Assembly: GCA_013215295.1 (NCBI GenBank)
Contig: JABSOZ010000002.1
Coordinates: 1-64,000, forward strand
Direction of reading: 5' to 3'
DNA from: Colwellia sp.
GTDB taxonomy: Bacteria > Pseudomonadota > Gammaproteobacteria > Enterobacterales > Alteromonadaceae
Length of the DNA: 64,000 nucleotides
Shown here: positions 8,250 through 17,447 of the stretch, piece by piece
Layout: every line of letters begins with the position of its first letter
Numbering within the stretch: position 1 is the stretch's first letter
Notes under the pieces: generated by a model
Told to the model about the DNA's origin: nothing
The model's database searches: none
The model's input: only the letters and a program-made list of their open reading frames with translations
Translations under genes and position numbers: made by a program

Positions 8250-9353
8250 GTGCTTTTGTTGAAGTCACTATTTTGTTTAACCGGTTCAGATAATCGTCGA
8301 AGATTCATTGCTATTCATCTAAGTTGCTATTTTTTATTTACTGTTGCCAGCGCTGTTTTATCTTTTAGCGGTTTACTGTCCTTCTTTGCATTATTGTTTT
8401 TCGTTGGTATTTGTACCTTTTCAACAAAGCGTCGTTTAAATGATGCTAACCTCAATATAAACTGGTTATTGGCTCCTGCAGGAAGTTTTTTAATTACTGG
8501 TTTGATCATTATAATGAGTGGCTACAGTACAAGTTACTGGCTGCTTATTTTTCCTTTAGTCATTTCTACATTATTAATGACCTATAAAAGTCAAAAAGAT
8601 AACCACATATTAGGTTACTTTGGCAATGTCGATTTAAGTCATTATGTAAAGCAAAAAAGTGCTCATCACGAAAGTAGAATAGAGCCAACTTTTAATAATA
8701 ACGATGTTCCACATTCACAATCTAGTAGCTATCATGAGACTAGCCATACTGTTGTTCAACGGGTTGAAACATCTAAAAACTCAAACTTTAAGTCTGACTA
8801 TGATATTGGTGAAGCGATAAGGCTAAAGCTATTCAACAATAAAAATGCTGTATTAACAATAACGATATTAACTATACTCGTCATAATGGCAATGATTGTG
8901 ACAGCCATTATTTCATCTTCTAACGAAGATAAAAACACCACTCAACAAAATAATGAATTAGCCACTAAAACTCAATCTGAACCGGCGATGTTACATGAAG
9001 TAACGCTACCTGATAACTTCTCATTATTGGTATCGTCTTTTGATGGCATTATCATAAGGTGGGAAGGTGACTCGACAAATATTCGTTTTTTATGGCAACA
9101 ACAAACAGCTCAAGGCGATGAAAGCTGTATGGCCATTACTTTTAATAATGGAGATAAGATTAGAACGCTAAATGTTATTCAACAAAATGATGGCGATTAT
9201 TTAGCTAAATTTTCTCCACTGGATACTAAAGTGCTAATAAGATATCTTGCAATTAGAAGCAGCTTTAAATTATGTGGATATAAGTTTTCACTCAACGGAA
9301 GTCAATCAACTTTAGGGAAACATAGCTATTATTCAAAGTTTATCGATGAATAA
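8250..9353 (+). CDS. Membrane protein with DUF805-like N-terminal region
   Basis: The 367-residue protein has three to four hydrophobic segments in residues 20-110, including the KRRLNDANLNINWLL stretch reminiscent of the RLHDIGRSGWW signature of DUF805. A polar linker (about 118-195), a further membrane helix (about 199-223) and a soluble C-terminal domain without recognised motifs follow. The start is GTG at 8250 with AGGAG five bases upstream. An ATG at 8248 in another frame gives only a four-residue peptide. The gene sits alone between two CsrB-like RNAs and runs opposite to both. No function can be assigned. Confidence 0.75.
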   Translation: MLLLKSLFCLTGSDNRRRFIAIHLSCYFLFTVASAVLSFSGLLSFFALLFFVGICTFSTKRRLNDANLNINWLLAPAGSFLITGLIIIMSGYSTSYWLLIFPLVISTLLMTYKSQKDNHILGYFGNVDLSHYVKQKSAHHESRIEPTFNNNDVPHSQSSSYHETSHTVVQRVETSKNSNFKSDYDIGEAIRLKLFNNKNAVLTITILTILVIMAMIVTAIISSSNEDKNTTQQNNELATKTQSEPAMLHEVTLPDNFSLLVSSFDGIIIRWEGDSTNIRFLWQQQTAQGDESCMAITFNNGDKIRTLNVIQQNDGDYLAKFSPLDTKVLIRYLAIRSSFKLCGYKFSLNGSQSTLGKHSYYSKFIDE

Positions 9354-9374
9354 TTAGTTAGACAAATTTCAGGC

Positions 9375-9715
9375 AAAAAAATACGGCCCTTAGAGCCGTA
9401 TTTCTGAACTAGCTTATATGCTTCCTGCATATTAATAGTGTCTCGCTTCATCCATAAAGAACTGTCCGTAGTATATCCTAATAGTCCATTACTTTCCGTT
9501 CATCTTCCTTGATTGCAACTCATCCTGAGTAACATCATTAGTGATTTGTTTGTCCTTAATTGCTAATCCATTAGCCGTTAATCCTTTAACTTAAGTCCAT
9601 TTACTCCCTTTGATGACATCTGTCATCCTACTTAATCCTTTAAGTGTCCATTGCCTATAAGAGTATTCTTACTCTTTCATCTTCCTGATACGTATCTTCC
9701 TGATGAATTAAATAA
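9375..9715 (-). ncRNA. csrB: CsrB/CsrC-type CsrA-sequestering RNA, copy 2 (about 340 nt)
   Basis: The minus strand carries 18 GGA motifs within about 290 nt, many in perfect short hairpins: CTAATGGATTAG, CTCAGGATGAG and TTAAAGGATTAA. A tandem TATCAGGAAGAT pair lies near the 5' end. The RNA ends with a strong intrinsic terminator at 9379-9403. Size and motif number are close to E. coli CsrB. A TTGATG element at 9743-9748 may be the -35, but the -10 is poor, as expected for an activator-dependent promoter, so the 5' end is approximate. A GacA/UvrY-like box is at 9872-9889. Confidence 0.9.
9379..9403 (-). terminator. Terminator of CsrB-like RNA 2
   Basis: On the minus strand the stem AAATACGGC/GCCGTATTT with a seven-base loop runs into seven T residues. 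The plus strand has only a short T stretch, so it mainly serves the RNA, although the convergent membrane-protein gene stops 25 bp away. Confidence 0.9.
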
Positions 9716-9871
9716 TACGTTAATTGAGATTTATTCGTACCCATCAAAATTTTTTATTTCATGCTAAAAACATGGAACAATCATGAAGAAATAAAAAAAA
9801 CAATAAAATCAGACGTTAAGAACAAAACAGAACTATCAACCTTATGTTATTTACTCAATATCTCACATCAA

Positions 9872-9889
9872 CGTAAGACATATCTCACA
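9872..9889. promoter_or_regulatory. GacA/UvrY/VarA-type upstream activating box for RNA 2
   Basis: Read on the minus strand, TGTGAGATATGTCTTACG matches 10 of 12 fixed positions of TGTAAG-N6-CTTACA. It lies about 125 bp upstream of the TTGATG element of RNA 2. Finding a similar box upstream of both GGA-rich RNAs strengthens both calls. Confidence 0.65.
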
Positions 9890-10010
9890 TTTATTTAATC
9901 AAAAATGAATAAAATGTAAATAAATAGTAGCATTTTAAATGAACTAGTCGACGACATAAGAGAGTTCCCTTTGTAAATATAACCGATGGACCTTAATATT
10001 GAAGCAAAAA

Positions 10011-10032
10011 AATACCGAATATAAATTCGGCA
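10011..10032 (-). terminator. Terminator after the GNAT gene
   Basis: On the minus strand the stem CCGAAT-TTAT-ATTCGG is followed by TATTTTTTT, 35 bp beyond the stop of the acetyltransferase gene. Confidence 0.8.
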
Positions 10033-10065
10033 TTGCTATAAATACGTTTAATCGGAAAATTAAGT

Positions 10066-10710
10066 TTAGCTCTTTCTTCTGTAATGAATCATCAATGAAC
10101 CCGAAACATTACCTACCGAAAGCTCTTGAACAAATTCATAGTCAACTTCTGTAAAAAATTGTTTATATTTCTCTGTTGTTGCATAAACAGCAACGCCCTC
10201 ACTATCAGAGTGTTCTTCTAATATGGTATTTACAGCGGCTAAAAGATAATGCCCAAAGCCATGGTGTTGATGTAATGGGTGTATGGCAATAAAAGAAAGC
10301 ATATGAAATTTTTTCATGGGAACAGCAGCAAGTACTATTTTTTCTTTTTCTATCATTTGCTTTGTACTGAAGTAACCTGCTCCAAGCATCATTTTTAAGC
10401 GCCAGTGCCAGAATCGTTCAGAGCTTATACTTTCATCAGGGCTGTTTAAACAAGCAACACCCACCATTGCCTCTCCTAAATATAAGCCAACCATAGGTTG
10501 TTTTGCATGCCAAAAGGCACTTAACTCTTCACGAATAGCTGAACGTAACCTTTGCTCATAGTCATTCTTTTCATTGGAGAATATCTCCAAAAAAACAGGG
10601 TCATCATGATAAGACTGGTACAGTAAAGATGCCGCTAGTTTTAGGTCTTCGCCAGACAAATATGCTGCTCTTATATCAAGGTTTGTTTTATCACTTATTG
10701 CTTCAGACAT
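10066..10710 (-). CDS. GNAT-family N-acetyltransferase
   Basis: The 214-residue protein has a Gcn5-related acetyltransferase fold. The acetyl-CoA-binding core is at about residues 140-165, with IAIHPLHQHHGFGHYLLAAV corresponding to motif A (Q/RxxGxG/A, here HHGFGH). It is followed by AVYATTEKYKQFFTEVDYEFV, the usual beta-bulge and YKxxGF-like end. Substrate cannot be predicted. It is a single gene with its own terminator. Confidence 0.85.
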   Translation of the reverse strand: MSEAISDKTNLDIRAAYLSGEDLKLAASLLYQSYHDDPVFLEIFSNEKNDYEQRLRSAIREELSAFWHAKQPMVGLYLGEAMVGVACLNSPDESISSERFWHWRLKMMLGAGYFSTKQMIEKEKIVLAAVPMKKFHMLSFIAIHPLHQHHGFGHYLLAAVNTILEEHSDSEGVAVYATTEKYKQFFTEVDYEFVQELSVGNVSGSLMIHYRRKS

Positions 10711-10860
10711 ATTTTTTAGCCCTCCATTTTTTATTTTTATAGAATCACCATAACAGTAAAAAACGAATCAGGTCAAACAAAACGCTTACATTATGTATTG
10801 GATTATGGATACCCAAACATCAAATAAATAACCGTTTATTAAAATTATTGCAGGTATAAA

Positions 10861-10888
10861 AAAAGGTAGTGAATATCACTACCTTTTA
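10861..10888 (-). terminator. Terminator of the DUF3192 lipoprotein gene
   Basis: On the minus strand the arms AAAAGGTAGT/ACTACCTTTT close a seven-base loop and are followed by extra T residues, 17 bp after the stop codon at 10905. Confidence 0.85.
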
Positions 10889-10904
10889 TTAAAAGATGTA
10901 CAAT

Positions 10905-11291
10905 TTAGCCTGAAATATTACGCTTATAATCAGCCCCATTACCTGTTTCTAATAAAACGCCATCTACAAAATGTAAATATGTACATTCATCCTTTGTCGT
11001 TAAGTCATCTTTATGTACACGGTGTGTACGGTAGAAAAGTACTTTTATCTCTTTTCCATCAAGTTGATATAGTTCATTAAAATCGGCAAGTCCTAGTTTA
11101 TGCTGCACATTATTATAGGTAGCATTCAGTTGGATTTTAGCAATTTTTTTACGGTTATCATATTCGCGATCACCAAACGATGTTGAAATTGAATGACCTT
11201 CGTCGTCACCACCTCCAACAGCAATTACACATCCGGTTAATGATAAAGTTAAAGGCGCGGCAACAAGTAATGCTATAATCGTTTTTTTCAT
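10905..11291 (-). CDS. DUF3192 family lipoprotein
   Basis: The predicted start is the ATG at 11291, with AAGGG seven bases upstream. A longer frame from 11315 adds eight polar residues ahead of the signal peptide. The 128-residue protein has a type II signal peptide ending in LTGC. The mature part has the DUF3192 pattern of Alteromonadales and vibrios: a DNRKKIAKIQL segment, VLFYRTHR, DDLTTKDECTYLHF and a C-terminal glycine-rich end. A paralogue without a lipobox is encoded at 17448-17825. Function is unknown. Confidence 0.8.
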   Translation of the reverse strand: MKKTIIALLVAAPLTLSLTGCVIAVGGGDDEGHSISTSFGDREYDNRKKIAKIQLNATYNNVQHKLGLADFNELYQLDGKEIKVLFYRTHRVHKDDLTTKDECTYLHFVDGVLLETGNGADYKRNISG

Positions 11292-11417
11292 GATTTTTCC
11301 CTTATTTTTTTGCATGAGTATTCTTTTTATTTTTAGTAGAATACTTTTTAATGAGTTTTAACTAAGCTACTCAGTTAATAGCAAGGGTCAAACCAACTTT
11401 ACAAGCTATTGATTTTT

Positions 11418-11825
11418 ATGAATAAACCATATAACAATCAATACAATACTTGTGATATTCACCAAAATATAGCTTCTTTGACAATTAAAAGTAACTTTAT
11501 GACGATAACTGACGAAATAATAATCATCGCAAATCAACTCGCAAACCAAGGAAAAAGACCAACAGTAGCATTAGTTAAAACGCGACTGAGAAAATCGGCT
11601 CCGCTACCGACGATCATTTCAATATTAAGAAATTGGAAACATGATCCGAAGTTAATCGAAATGACTGTTGAAACTAACGATGTTGAAGTAGAAAAACAGC
11701 ACTTAACTTCAATTTCTGCTGAAATAGAAAAAGCAATAATAGCTGCATTACAGCCTATTCAAGCAGAATTAGTGGAATTAAGAGCTTTAGTTTGTGAATT
11801 ATCAAAACAGAAAAATAAAGATTAA
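11418..11825 (+). CDS. KfrA-N-like DNA-binding protein
   Basis: Residues from about 28 (MTITDEIIIIANQLANQGKRPTVALVK...) through LPTIISILRNWK resemble the N-terminal DNA-binding domain of KfrA-type proteins. A C-terminal helix (about 85-130) rich in Glu and Leu probably forms a coiled coil. The start is uncertain: ATG 11418 gives 135 residues and ATG 11499 gives a protein beginning at the recognised domain. Neither has a strong ribosome-binding site. It overlaps the convergent syd stop by 4 bp. A chromosomal regulator is likely, but the target is unknown. Confidence 0.7.
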   Translation: MNKPYNNQYNTCDIHQNIASLTIKSNFMTITDEIIIIANQLANQGKRPTVALVKTRLRKSAPLPTIISILRNWKHDPKLIEMTVETNDVEVEKQHLTSISAEIEKAIIAALQPIQAELVELRALVCELSKQKNKD

Positions 11826-12382
11826 GGAATTCGAGGTGTTAACATATTCATAAAACTGGTGAGTGAATCAGCCACTTTTTTATGAGCCTCGCAACCCACT
11901 TTCTCGACCCAAACTTCTCCGTTGTCATTATTTAAACTTAGGATGATATTATCATCGTCTGTGAGTGCAAAGAATAATGTTAGAGGCTGTTTTAGTTTCT
12001 GTTTCATTAAAACATGACCAATCAAGTTTTCTTGTAAGCGCTGAAAATCATCTTCACTCCAAGCAAAAAGTAAAGATAACGCCCCTTCAATACAGTTTGC
12101 ATCTAATGTATCGCTATAAAGCGTAGTGAAATAGGTCTTGAAATCAGCATGTATAGTTATTTCTAAAGCTTCTTCAACATTATCAAAACTTATCGACTCA
12201 CGTATTTCACTAGGCTGCCAATACTGGTGATTTCCATCATAATCTCCTGATAAACAAGGAGAAGGCCATTTTTCATCTTTTTCAATAAGTGGTAAATGTT
12301 GATACTTCGCTTGGTATGATGATAAATACTTTTGTGAAAATAATGATAAAGATTGCATTAACTCGCAAGGTGATGATTTCAT
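11822..12382 (-). CDS. syd: SecY-interacting protein Syd
   Basis: The 186-residue protein matches Syd, a cytosolic factor that binds SecY and monitors translocon integrity. Recognisable blocks include the N-terminal QKYLSSYQAKYQHLP, WPSPCLSGD, YWQPSEI, FYTTLYSD-like FTTLYSDTLDA and the C-terminal FMNMLTPRI. E. coli Syd has 181 residues. It is divergent from queF with 62 bp between starts, the same pairing as in E. coli. Confidence 0.95.
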   Translation of the reverse strand: MKSSPCELMQSLSLFSQKYLSSYQAKYQHLPLIEKDEKWPSPCLSGDYDGNHQYWQPSEIRESISFDNVEEALEITIHADFKTYFTTLYSDTLDANCIEGALSLLFAWSEDDFQRLQENLIGHVLMKQKLKQPLTLFFALTDDDNIILSLNNDNGEVWVEKVGCEAHKKVADSLTSFMNMLTPRIP

Positions 12383-12444
12383 CTGCTAAAAAGATCCTTT
12401 AAAATGTAACAACAAATAGTCAATAGACCCAAAATAGCCATTTT

Positions 12445-13308
12445 ATGACAAATTATAAAAACGCAACAGCTTTAAGCCAATTAACACTAGGAAAAACCAC
12501 TACTTATTGCAGTGAATATAACCCAGAACTCTTGCAAGCGGTACCTCGAAGTTTAAATAGAGACGGTTTAGCGATTTCAGCGGATAACTTACCCTTTATG
12601 GGTGAAGATGTTTGGTATGGTTACGAGCTGTCATGGCTAAATAGTTCAGGTAAGCCAATTGTTGCCGTTGCTGAATTTCGTTTTCCTTGTACTAGTGAAA
12701 ATATAGTAGAATCTAAGTCATTCAAATTATATTTGAATAGTTTTAATCAAAGTCGATTTCCGTCTTGGCAAGACGTCGAAAATTGTTTGGTAAAAGATCT
12801 ATCGAATATATGTGGAAGCATTGCGGCTGTAAAGCTATTTTCTGTCGATAACTGCCCTGCACTTCAGATCAGTCGTCAAGTATTTTCCGAAGAAACAATC
12901 TGTATTGATGACATTGAACTTGAAATCGAAAACTATCAACTTGACCCAACATTACTTATTGATGCTAATTGTCGAGATGAAGTAGTAGAAGGTGAAAGTT
13001 TAGTGAGCCACTTATTAAAATCGAATTGTTTAATTACAAATCAACCCGACTGGGCCAGTATATATATTCAATACAGCGGGAAAAAAATAGCACACGCCTC
13101 ACTATTAGCTTATTTAATATCATTTAGGCAACATAATGAGTTTCACGAACAATGTATTGAAAGAATATATTGTGATATAAAAAAGTATTGCGACGTTACT
13201 GACCTATCTGTTTTTGCTCGCTACACTAGAAGAGGAGGCTTAGATATAAACCCATTCAGATCCACTTCGAAATTACGAGCTCCGATGGGTAGAACACTAC
13301 GTCAATAA
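12445..13308 (+). CDS. queF: NADPH-dependent 7-cyano-7-deazaguanine reductase QueF (long form)
   Basis: QueF reduces preQ0 to preQ1 in queuosine tRNA modification. The 287-residue size and two T-fold halves fit the YqcD subfamily. The NADPH-binding motif ESKSFKLYLNSF is at about residues 89-100. The catalytic cysteine is in SNCLITNQPDW (about residue 195), and C-terminal CDIKKYC and YTRRGGLDINPFR blocks are present. I see no preQ1 riboswitch in the short upstream region. Confidence 0.96.
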   Translation: MTNYKNATALSQLTLGKTTTYCSEYNPELLQAVPRSLNRDGLAISADNLPFMGEDVWYGYELSWLNSSGKPIVAVAEFRFPCTSENIVESKSFKLYLNSFNQSRFPSWQDVENCLVKDLSNICGSIAAVKLFSVDNCPALQISRQVFSEETICIDDIELEIENYQLDPTLLIDANCRDEVVEGESLVSHLLKSNCLITNQPDWASIYIQYSGKKIAHASLLAYLISFRQHNEFHEQCIERIYCDIKKYCDVTDLSVFARYTRRGGLDINPFRSTSKLRAPMGRTLRQ

Positions 13309-13485
13309 TAATTATTACAATTAAATCAATTATAAATGATTATCGATACTGACTTTTTAGTATCTAAGGTTTAATATTAAGCAATATCATTTATATTTTA
13401 GCAATCACTTTATATACATTTAGTGGCTATACTGAACGTATCAAGTTTACTAAACAATAAAGTACTTTACGGAAGACTGTTTTTT

Positions 13486-15084
13486 ATGAGCAATAACTCA
13501 GCCGCTAACAAAGAAATTATTTTACTGAAGAAAAAACTCGATCTCGCAATTTCTTCTCGTGCTGATATAGAAACTGACCTTAAATCGCAATCTTCATTAT
13601 TAATTAAGTTTATAGAAAAACTCTCTCTTGTTAGCAAAGGCATGGATATTACCCTTGATAACAAATTAGCAAGGTTACGACTGTTACTAAAAAAATCAGC
13701 ACCTCTTGCTGATATTGAAGCACAAATAAAATCGACTTCGCTTCTGTTGCAAAAACAATCTCAAATAAATGTAACAAACCTTACCCAATTACATGAACGA
13801 TTCCATGCTGCTGGATTAGCTTTGCAAAAAGTTAATGGATTACCCGCCGAATTACGTCGTAAATTACGGGGGTTAATTACTGATTCAAAAGATCCCAAAG
13901 ATGCCATTTTACAATATGTACCATTATTAAGTCAGCTATTAGAGTTTTACGACACAGCGTTGTCTACAAAGATGTCAACAACAGCTCTTTCTGCTACAGC
14001 ATTAACGCAACAAAATGCAACTCAAAAACCTGTTGAGATGAATGACTCTGCTGATCTTAAATATATTCAACGATTTGAAACCATCATTGCCAGTTTAGTT
14101 GTATCAGATAAACATGCAAAAAATATATTGAACATAAAATCACAAGTCGATGAAGACATGTCAAACAGCAAACTATTGAACAGTTTATTGTCAGTATTTG
14201 ATGTCATCATTGAAGATTTAAACGATGAAAGAAATACCGCGAAAGTATTTTTATCAACCCTAAGTGAGACTTTAAGTACGGTTCAATCAGCGGTAAAGAC
14301 AACGCTTAGCAGCTGTAAAGAATCTCAATTTCTGCATAGTTCATTAAATAAACAACTGCAAAAACAAATAGTTGATATGTCTACTGGTCTAGATAAAGCT
14401 ACATCACTAGCAGATATTAGAGTGGATATTAATGCAAAATTGCGAGTTATTGCAGGTACATTAGAAAAGAAGACAACTTTTGAACGTGAACACCAAGACG
14501 CATTACAAAGTCAGCTAGCGTCAATGACCGAAAAGGTCGACTTATTAGAGAAACAAAGTAAAAGTTTTGAAAAACGCATTCAAGAACAACAAGCGAAAAG
14601 TTTGCAAGACGCTTTAACAAAACTTAACAACCGTGCTGCATTTGATGAATACTTTGACAGAGAAATTGTACGTTTCCATAATAAAAATTTCGAATTGGCA
14701 ATTGTTGTCATGGATCTTGATGACTTTAAACGCATTAATGATACATATGGACATTCTGCGGGAGATAAAACTTTACAGGTGATTTCAAGCACACTTAGGA
14801 AACATATTGGTAATGAAGCCTTTATTGCCCGTTATGGTGGAGAAGAGTTTGTCTTAATATTTTCAGGTATCAATCAAGCGGACTTGTTGGAAAAGCTGAA
14901 CAAACTAAGGTTACAAGTGGCCAAATTACCCTTTAAATTTAGAGATAGTAAAGTAACAATTACTATTTCTATGGGTGCAAGCCACATCCAACAAAATGAT
15001 AATGTACATATGGCTTTTGAACGAGCGGATGGTGCACTTTATCAAGCGAAAGAGAAGGGAAAGAACAACGTTATTTATGTATAG
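13486..15084 (+). CDS. Diguanylate cyclase (GGDEF domain) with long coiled-coil N-terminus
   Basis: From the ATG at 13486, which has GGAAG ten bases upstream, the protein is 532 residues. An upstream GTG at 13423 would add 21. It has no membrane segments. Residues 1-370 are largely helical with coiled-coil stretches. The GGDEF domain covers about 375-530, with the DxLTKLNNRAAFDEYFDRE entry, the metal and nucleotide segment VMDLDDFKRINDTYGHSAGD, and an intact GGEEF active site at 451-455. It should make cyclic di-GMP. The allosteric RxxD I-site is not evident before GGEEF. Confidence 0.9.
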   Translation: MSNNSAANKEIILLKKKLDLAISSRADIETDLKSQSSLLIKFIEKLSLVSKGMDITLDNKLARLRLLLKKSAPLADIEAQIKSTSLLLQKQSQINVTNLTQLHERFHAAGLALQKVNGLPAELRRKLRGLITDSKDPKDAILQYVPLLSQLLEFYDTALSTKMSTTALSATALTQQNATQKPVEMNDSADLKYIQRFETIIASLVVSDKHAKNILNIKSQVDEDMSNSKLLNSLLSVFDVIIEDLNDERNTAKVFLSTLSETLSTVQSAVKTTLSSCKESQFLHSSLNKQLQKQIVDMSTGLDKATSLADIRVDINAKLRVIAGTLEKKTTFEREHQDALQSQLASMTEKVDLLEKQSKSFEKRIQEQQAKSLQDALTKLNNRAAFDEYFDREIVRFHNKNFELAIVVMDLDDFKRINDTYGHSAGDKTLQVISSTLRKHIGNEAFIARYGGEEFVLIFSGINQADLLEKLNKLRLQVAKLPFKFRDSKVTITISMGASHIQQNDNVHMAFERADGALYQAKEKGKNNVIYV

Positions 15085-15190
15085 ATATCCCATATAAATC
15101 AAACTACCATCACGATGTTATCGGCTAACCGCTAATAGTTTGGTTTGTTTCAAGTTATAGCTTTATATTTTTTGTGAAAGGAACTCTATT

Positions 15191-16522
15191 ATGCAAACTC
15201 AAATAAACCCTGTTGGCAACATGAATCTTCTGACGCAATCGGAGATAGAACAACTTCAGCAATCCGCGACTAGCAAAATATACCAACTGTATCGAAATTG
15301 CTCTCTCGCTGTATTAAACGCAGGAAGTCATACCGATGATGCGGAAGAGATATATCAAAAGTTTCAAGATTTTGAGATACAAGTGTTACGCCGTGAACGT
15401 GGTGTTAAGTTAGCTTTAACAAACCCACCTGCGCATGCATTTGTCGATGGTAAAATAATAAAGGGCATACAAGAACTTCTCTCTGCGGTTTTACGCGATA
15501 TCCTTTTCACACATCACCAATATCGTTCAGATACAAAACAAGTGACTGACCTAACTTTTGATATTCTTCGAAATGCTAATGTGATTATTCCTGAAAGTGA
15601 TCCAAACCTGTTAACCTGCTGGGGTGGTCATTCAATTAATCATATTGAATATAAGTACACCAAAAAAGTTGGCTATCAATTAGGCTTACGTGGATTTAAC
15701 ATTTGTACTGGATGCGGGCCTGGGGCCATGAAAGGGCCAATGAAAGGAGCAACAATTGCTCACGCTAAGCAACGTAATAAAGACGGACGATACATAGGAC
15801 TAACTGAGCCAAGTATTATCGCTGCTGAGCCACCAAACCCTATCGTCAATGAATTAGTGATCATGCCAGACATTGAAAAACGCTTAGAGGCATTTGTTAG
15901 GATGTCACATGGTATCGTAATTTTTCCTGGTGGCGCAGGCACAGCTGAAGAGTTACTTTACATTCTCGGTATAATGTTAAATAGTAAAAACCAGTCGCAA
16001 AAACTGCCCATTATTTTAACGGGACCAAAAGAGAGTGCAGAATATTTTATACAGATAGATCGTTTTATTGCTGCCACCTTAGGTGAAGAAGCACAAAATC
16101 TCTATGAAATTATTGTAGACGACCCAGTAGCCGTTGCTAAAACTATGCGTTATAAATTAGAAGAAGTCTTAACTTATCGTAAAGAAACGGGTGATGCTTA
16201 CCATTTTAATTGGTCACTCGTTATAGAGCCTGATTTTCAACAGCCTTTTGAACCAACTCATAAAAATATTGCTAATTTACCGATTAATTATGATTTAGAT
16301 ACCGCTACATTAGCGGCCAACTTACGCCGTGTTTTTTCTGCTATAGTAGCAGGTAATGTAAAGTCTCAAGGTATTCAAGCGATCAGAGATAACGGTCCTT
16401 TTGAAATATCTGGCGATTCAAAAATAATGCAACTTATGGATAATTTACTCGCATCATTTGTTGAGCAGCAACGAATGAAATTACCGGGCAGTAAATATGT
16501 ACCATGTTACAAAGTAATTTAA
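15191..16522 (+). CDS. ppnN: Nucleotide 5'-monophosphate nucleosidase PpnN
   Basis: The 443-residue protein resembles E. coli PpnN/YgdH (454), a LOG-family enzyme that cleaves purine and pyrimidine nucleoside monophosphates to base and ribose 5-phosphate and is stimulated by (p)ppGpp. The LOG signature is split into [15 protein letters not shown] (about residues 177-191) and [13 protein letters not shown] (about 246-258). N- and C-terminal flanking domains typical of PpnN are present. xni follows 10 bp after the stop, so they are probably co-transcribed. Confidence 0.95.
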   Translation: MQTQINPVGNMNLLTQSEIEQLQQSATSKIYQLYRNCSLAVLNAGSHTDDAEEIYQKFQDFEIQVLRRERGVKLALTNPPAHAFVDGKIIKGIQELLSAVLRDILFTHHQYRSDTKQVTDLTFDILRNANVIIPESDPNLLTCWGGHSINHIEYKYTKKVGYQLGLRGFNICTGCGPGAMKGPMKGATIAHAKQRNKDGRYIGLTEPSIIAAEPPNPIVNELVIMPDIEKRLEAFVRMSHGIVIFPGGAGTAEELLYILGIMLNSKNQSQKLPIILTGPKESAEYFIQIDRFIAATLGEEAQNLYEIIVDDPVAVAKTMRYKLEEVLTYRKETGDAYHFNWSLVIEPDFQQPFEPTHKNIANLPINYDLDTATLAANLRRVFSAIVAGNVKSQGIQAIRDNGPFEISGDSKIMQLMDNLLASFVEQQRMKLPGSKYVPCYKVI

Positions 16523-16532
16523 GGGTAAATGA

Positions 16533-17336
16533 ATGTCCGCACATCTAGTATTAATTGATGCGTTGAATTTGATTAGAAGGATATACGCAGTTCAAGAACG
16601 TCCTTTTCTTTTTAATAACGAACTTGCAGAAAATACAAAAAAACAAGTATTATTTAATACCCAAAAAGCTTGCGGGCAAGCTTTAACCAAAATACTTGAA
16701 CATCTTGATCCGACGCATGTCCTCGCCGTTTTTGACAGTGAAAAACCTTGTTGGCGTTATCAACTTTACCCTGACTATAAAAAGGGTCGAAAGAAAATGG
16801 CAGACCATTTAGCAACCAGTCTGCCAGATATTCAAGATGAATTAATGAAACAACAAGTCGATTCACTCATCCCTGAAGAAGACGAAGCTGACGATATTAT
16901 TGCTACCTTAGCTATCAAAATGGCACTTAAGAATCAAAACGTTACTATTGTATCAACCGATAAAGGTTTTCTCTCACTATTGAACCCGCATATCAGTGTG
17001 TACGACCATTTTAATCGTCGTCATCTTGATGCAAATTTTGTTCAAAGTAAATTCAATGTTAAACCACAACAACTCATGGATTTATGGACATTGACGGGAG
17101 ATAATACCAATAAAATCCCGGGAGTTGCAGGGATAGGACAAGTCACCGCAGCACAATTATTAAATCAATACGGTTCATTAAAAAGCATCCTTGAAGCAAC
17201 TGATATCAAAGCAACATTAGCGAATAAGCTCGCCGAACATACCGAGCAAATAGCACTGAGTCGTGAACTTATCACGTTAAAAAAAGACATCCCACTAGGG
17301 TTTAACCTGAGAGATATACGAATTTCGCCTCAGTAA
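16533..17336 (+). CDS. xni: Flap endonuclease Xni
   Basis: The 267-residue protein has the fold of the 5'-nuclease domain of DNA polymerase I. Conserved elements include LIDALNLIRRIYA, the acidic cluster EEDEADDIIATLA, VSTDKGFLSLL, and the helix-hairpin-helix segment LTGDNTNKIPGVAGIGQVTAAQLL. E. coli Xni (ExoIX, 251 residues) is a structure-specific flap endonuclease. ppnN lies immediately upstream; in E. coli these genes are also neighbours. Confidence 0.94.
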   Translation: MSAHLVLIDALNLIRRIYAVQERPFLFNNELAENTKKQVLFNTQKACGQALTKILEHLDPTHVLAVFDSEKPCWRYQLYPDYKKGRKKMADHLATSLPDIQDELMKQQVDSLIPEEDEADDIIATLAIKMALKNQNVTIVSTDKGFLSLLNPHISVYDHFNRRHLDANFVQSKFNVKPQQLMDLWTLTGDNTNKIPGVAGIGQVTAAQLLNQYGSLKSILEATDIKATLANKLAEHTEQIALSRELITLKKDIPLGFNLRDIRISPQ

Positions 17337-17447
17337 TATAAAGTGCAAAAAATCAGTATTAAACGTCTAAAAAACTTATTAAAATAAAAGCTTATCCTTG
17401 GTACCGCATATCAGTGCCAATAAATAATTTAACGGAATTAGTATTAA

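Noticed and set aside
12383-12444. preQ1 riboswitch upstream of queF
   Set aside because: The spacer is only 62 bp and lacks the conserved pseudoknot elements.
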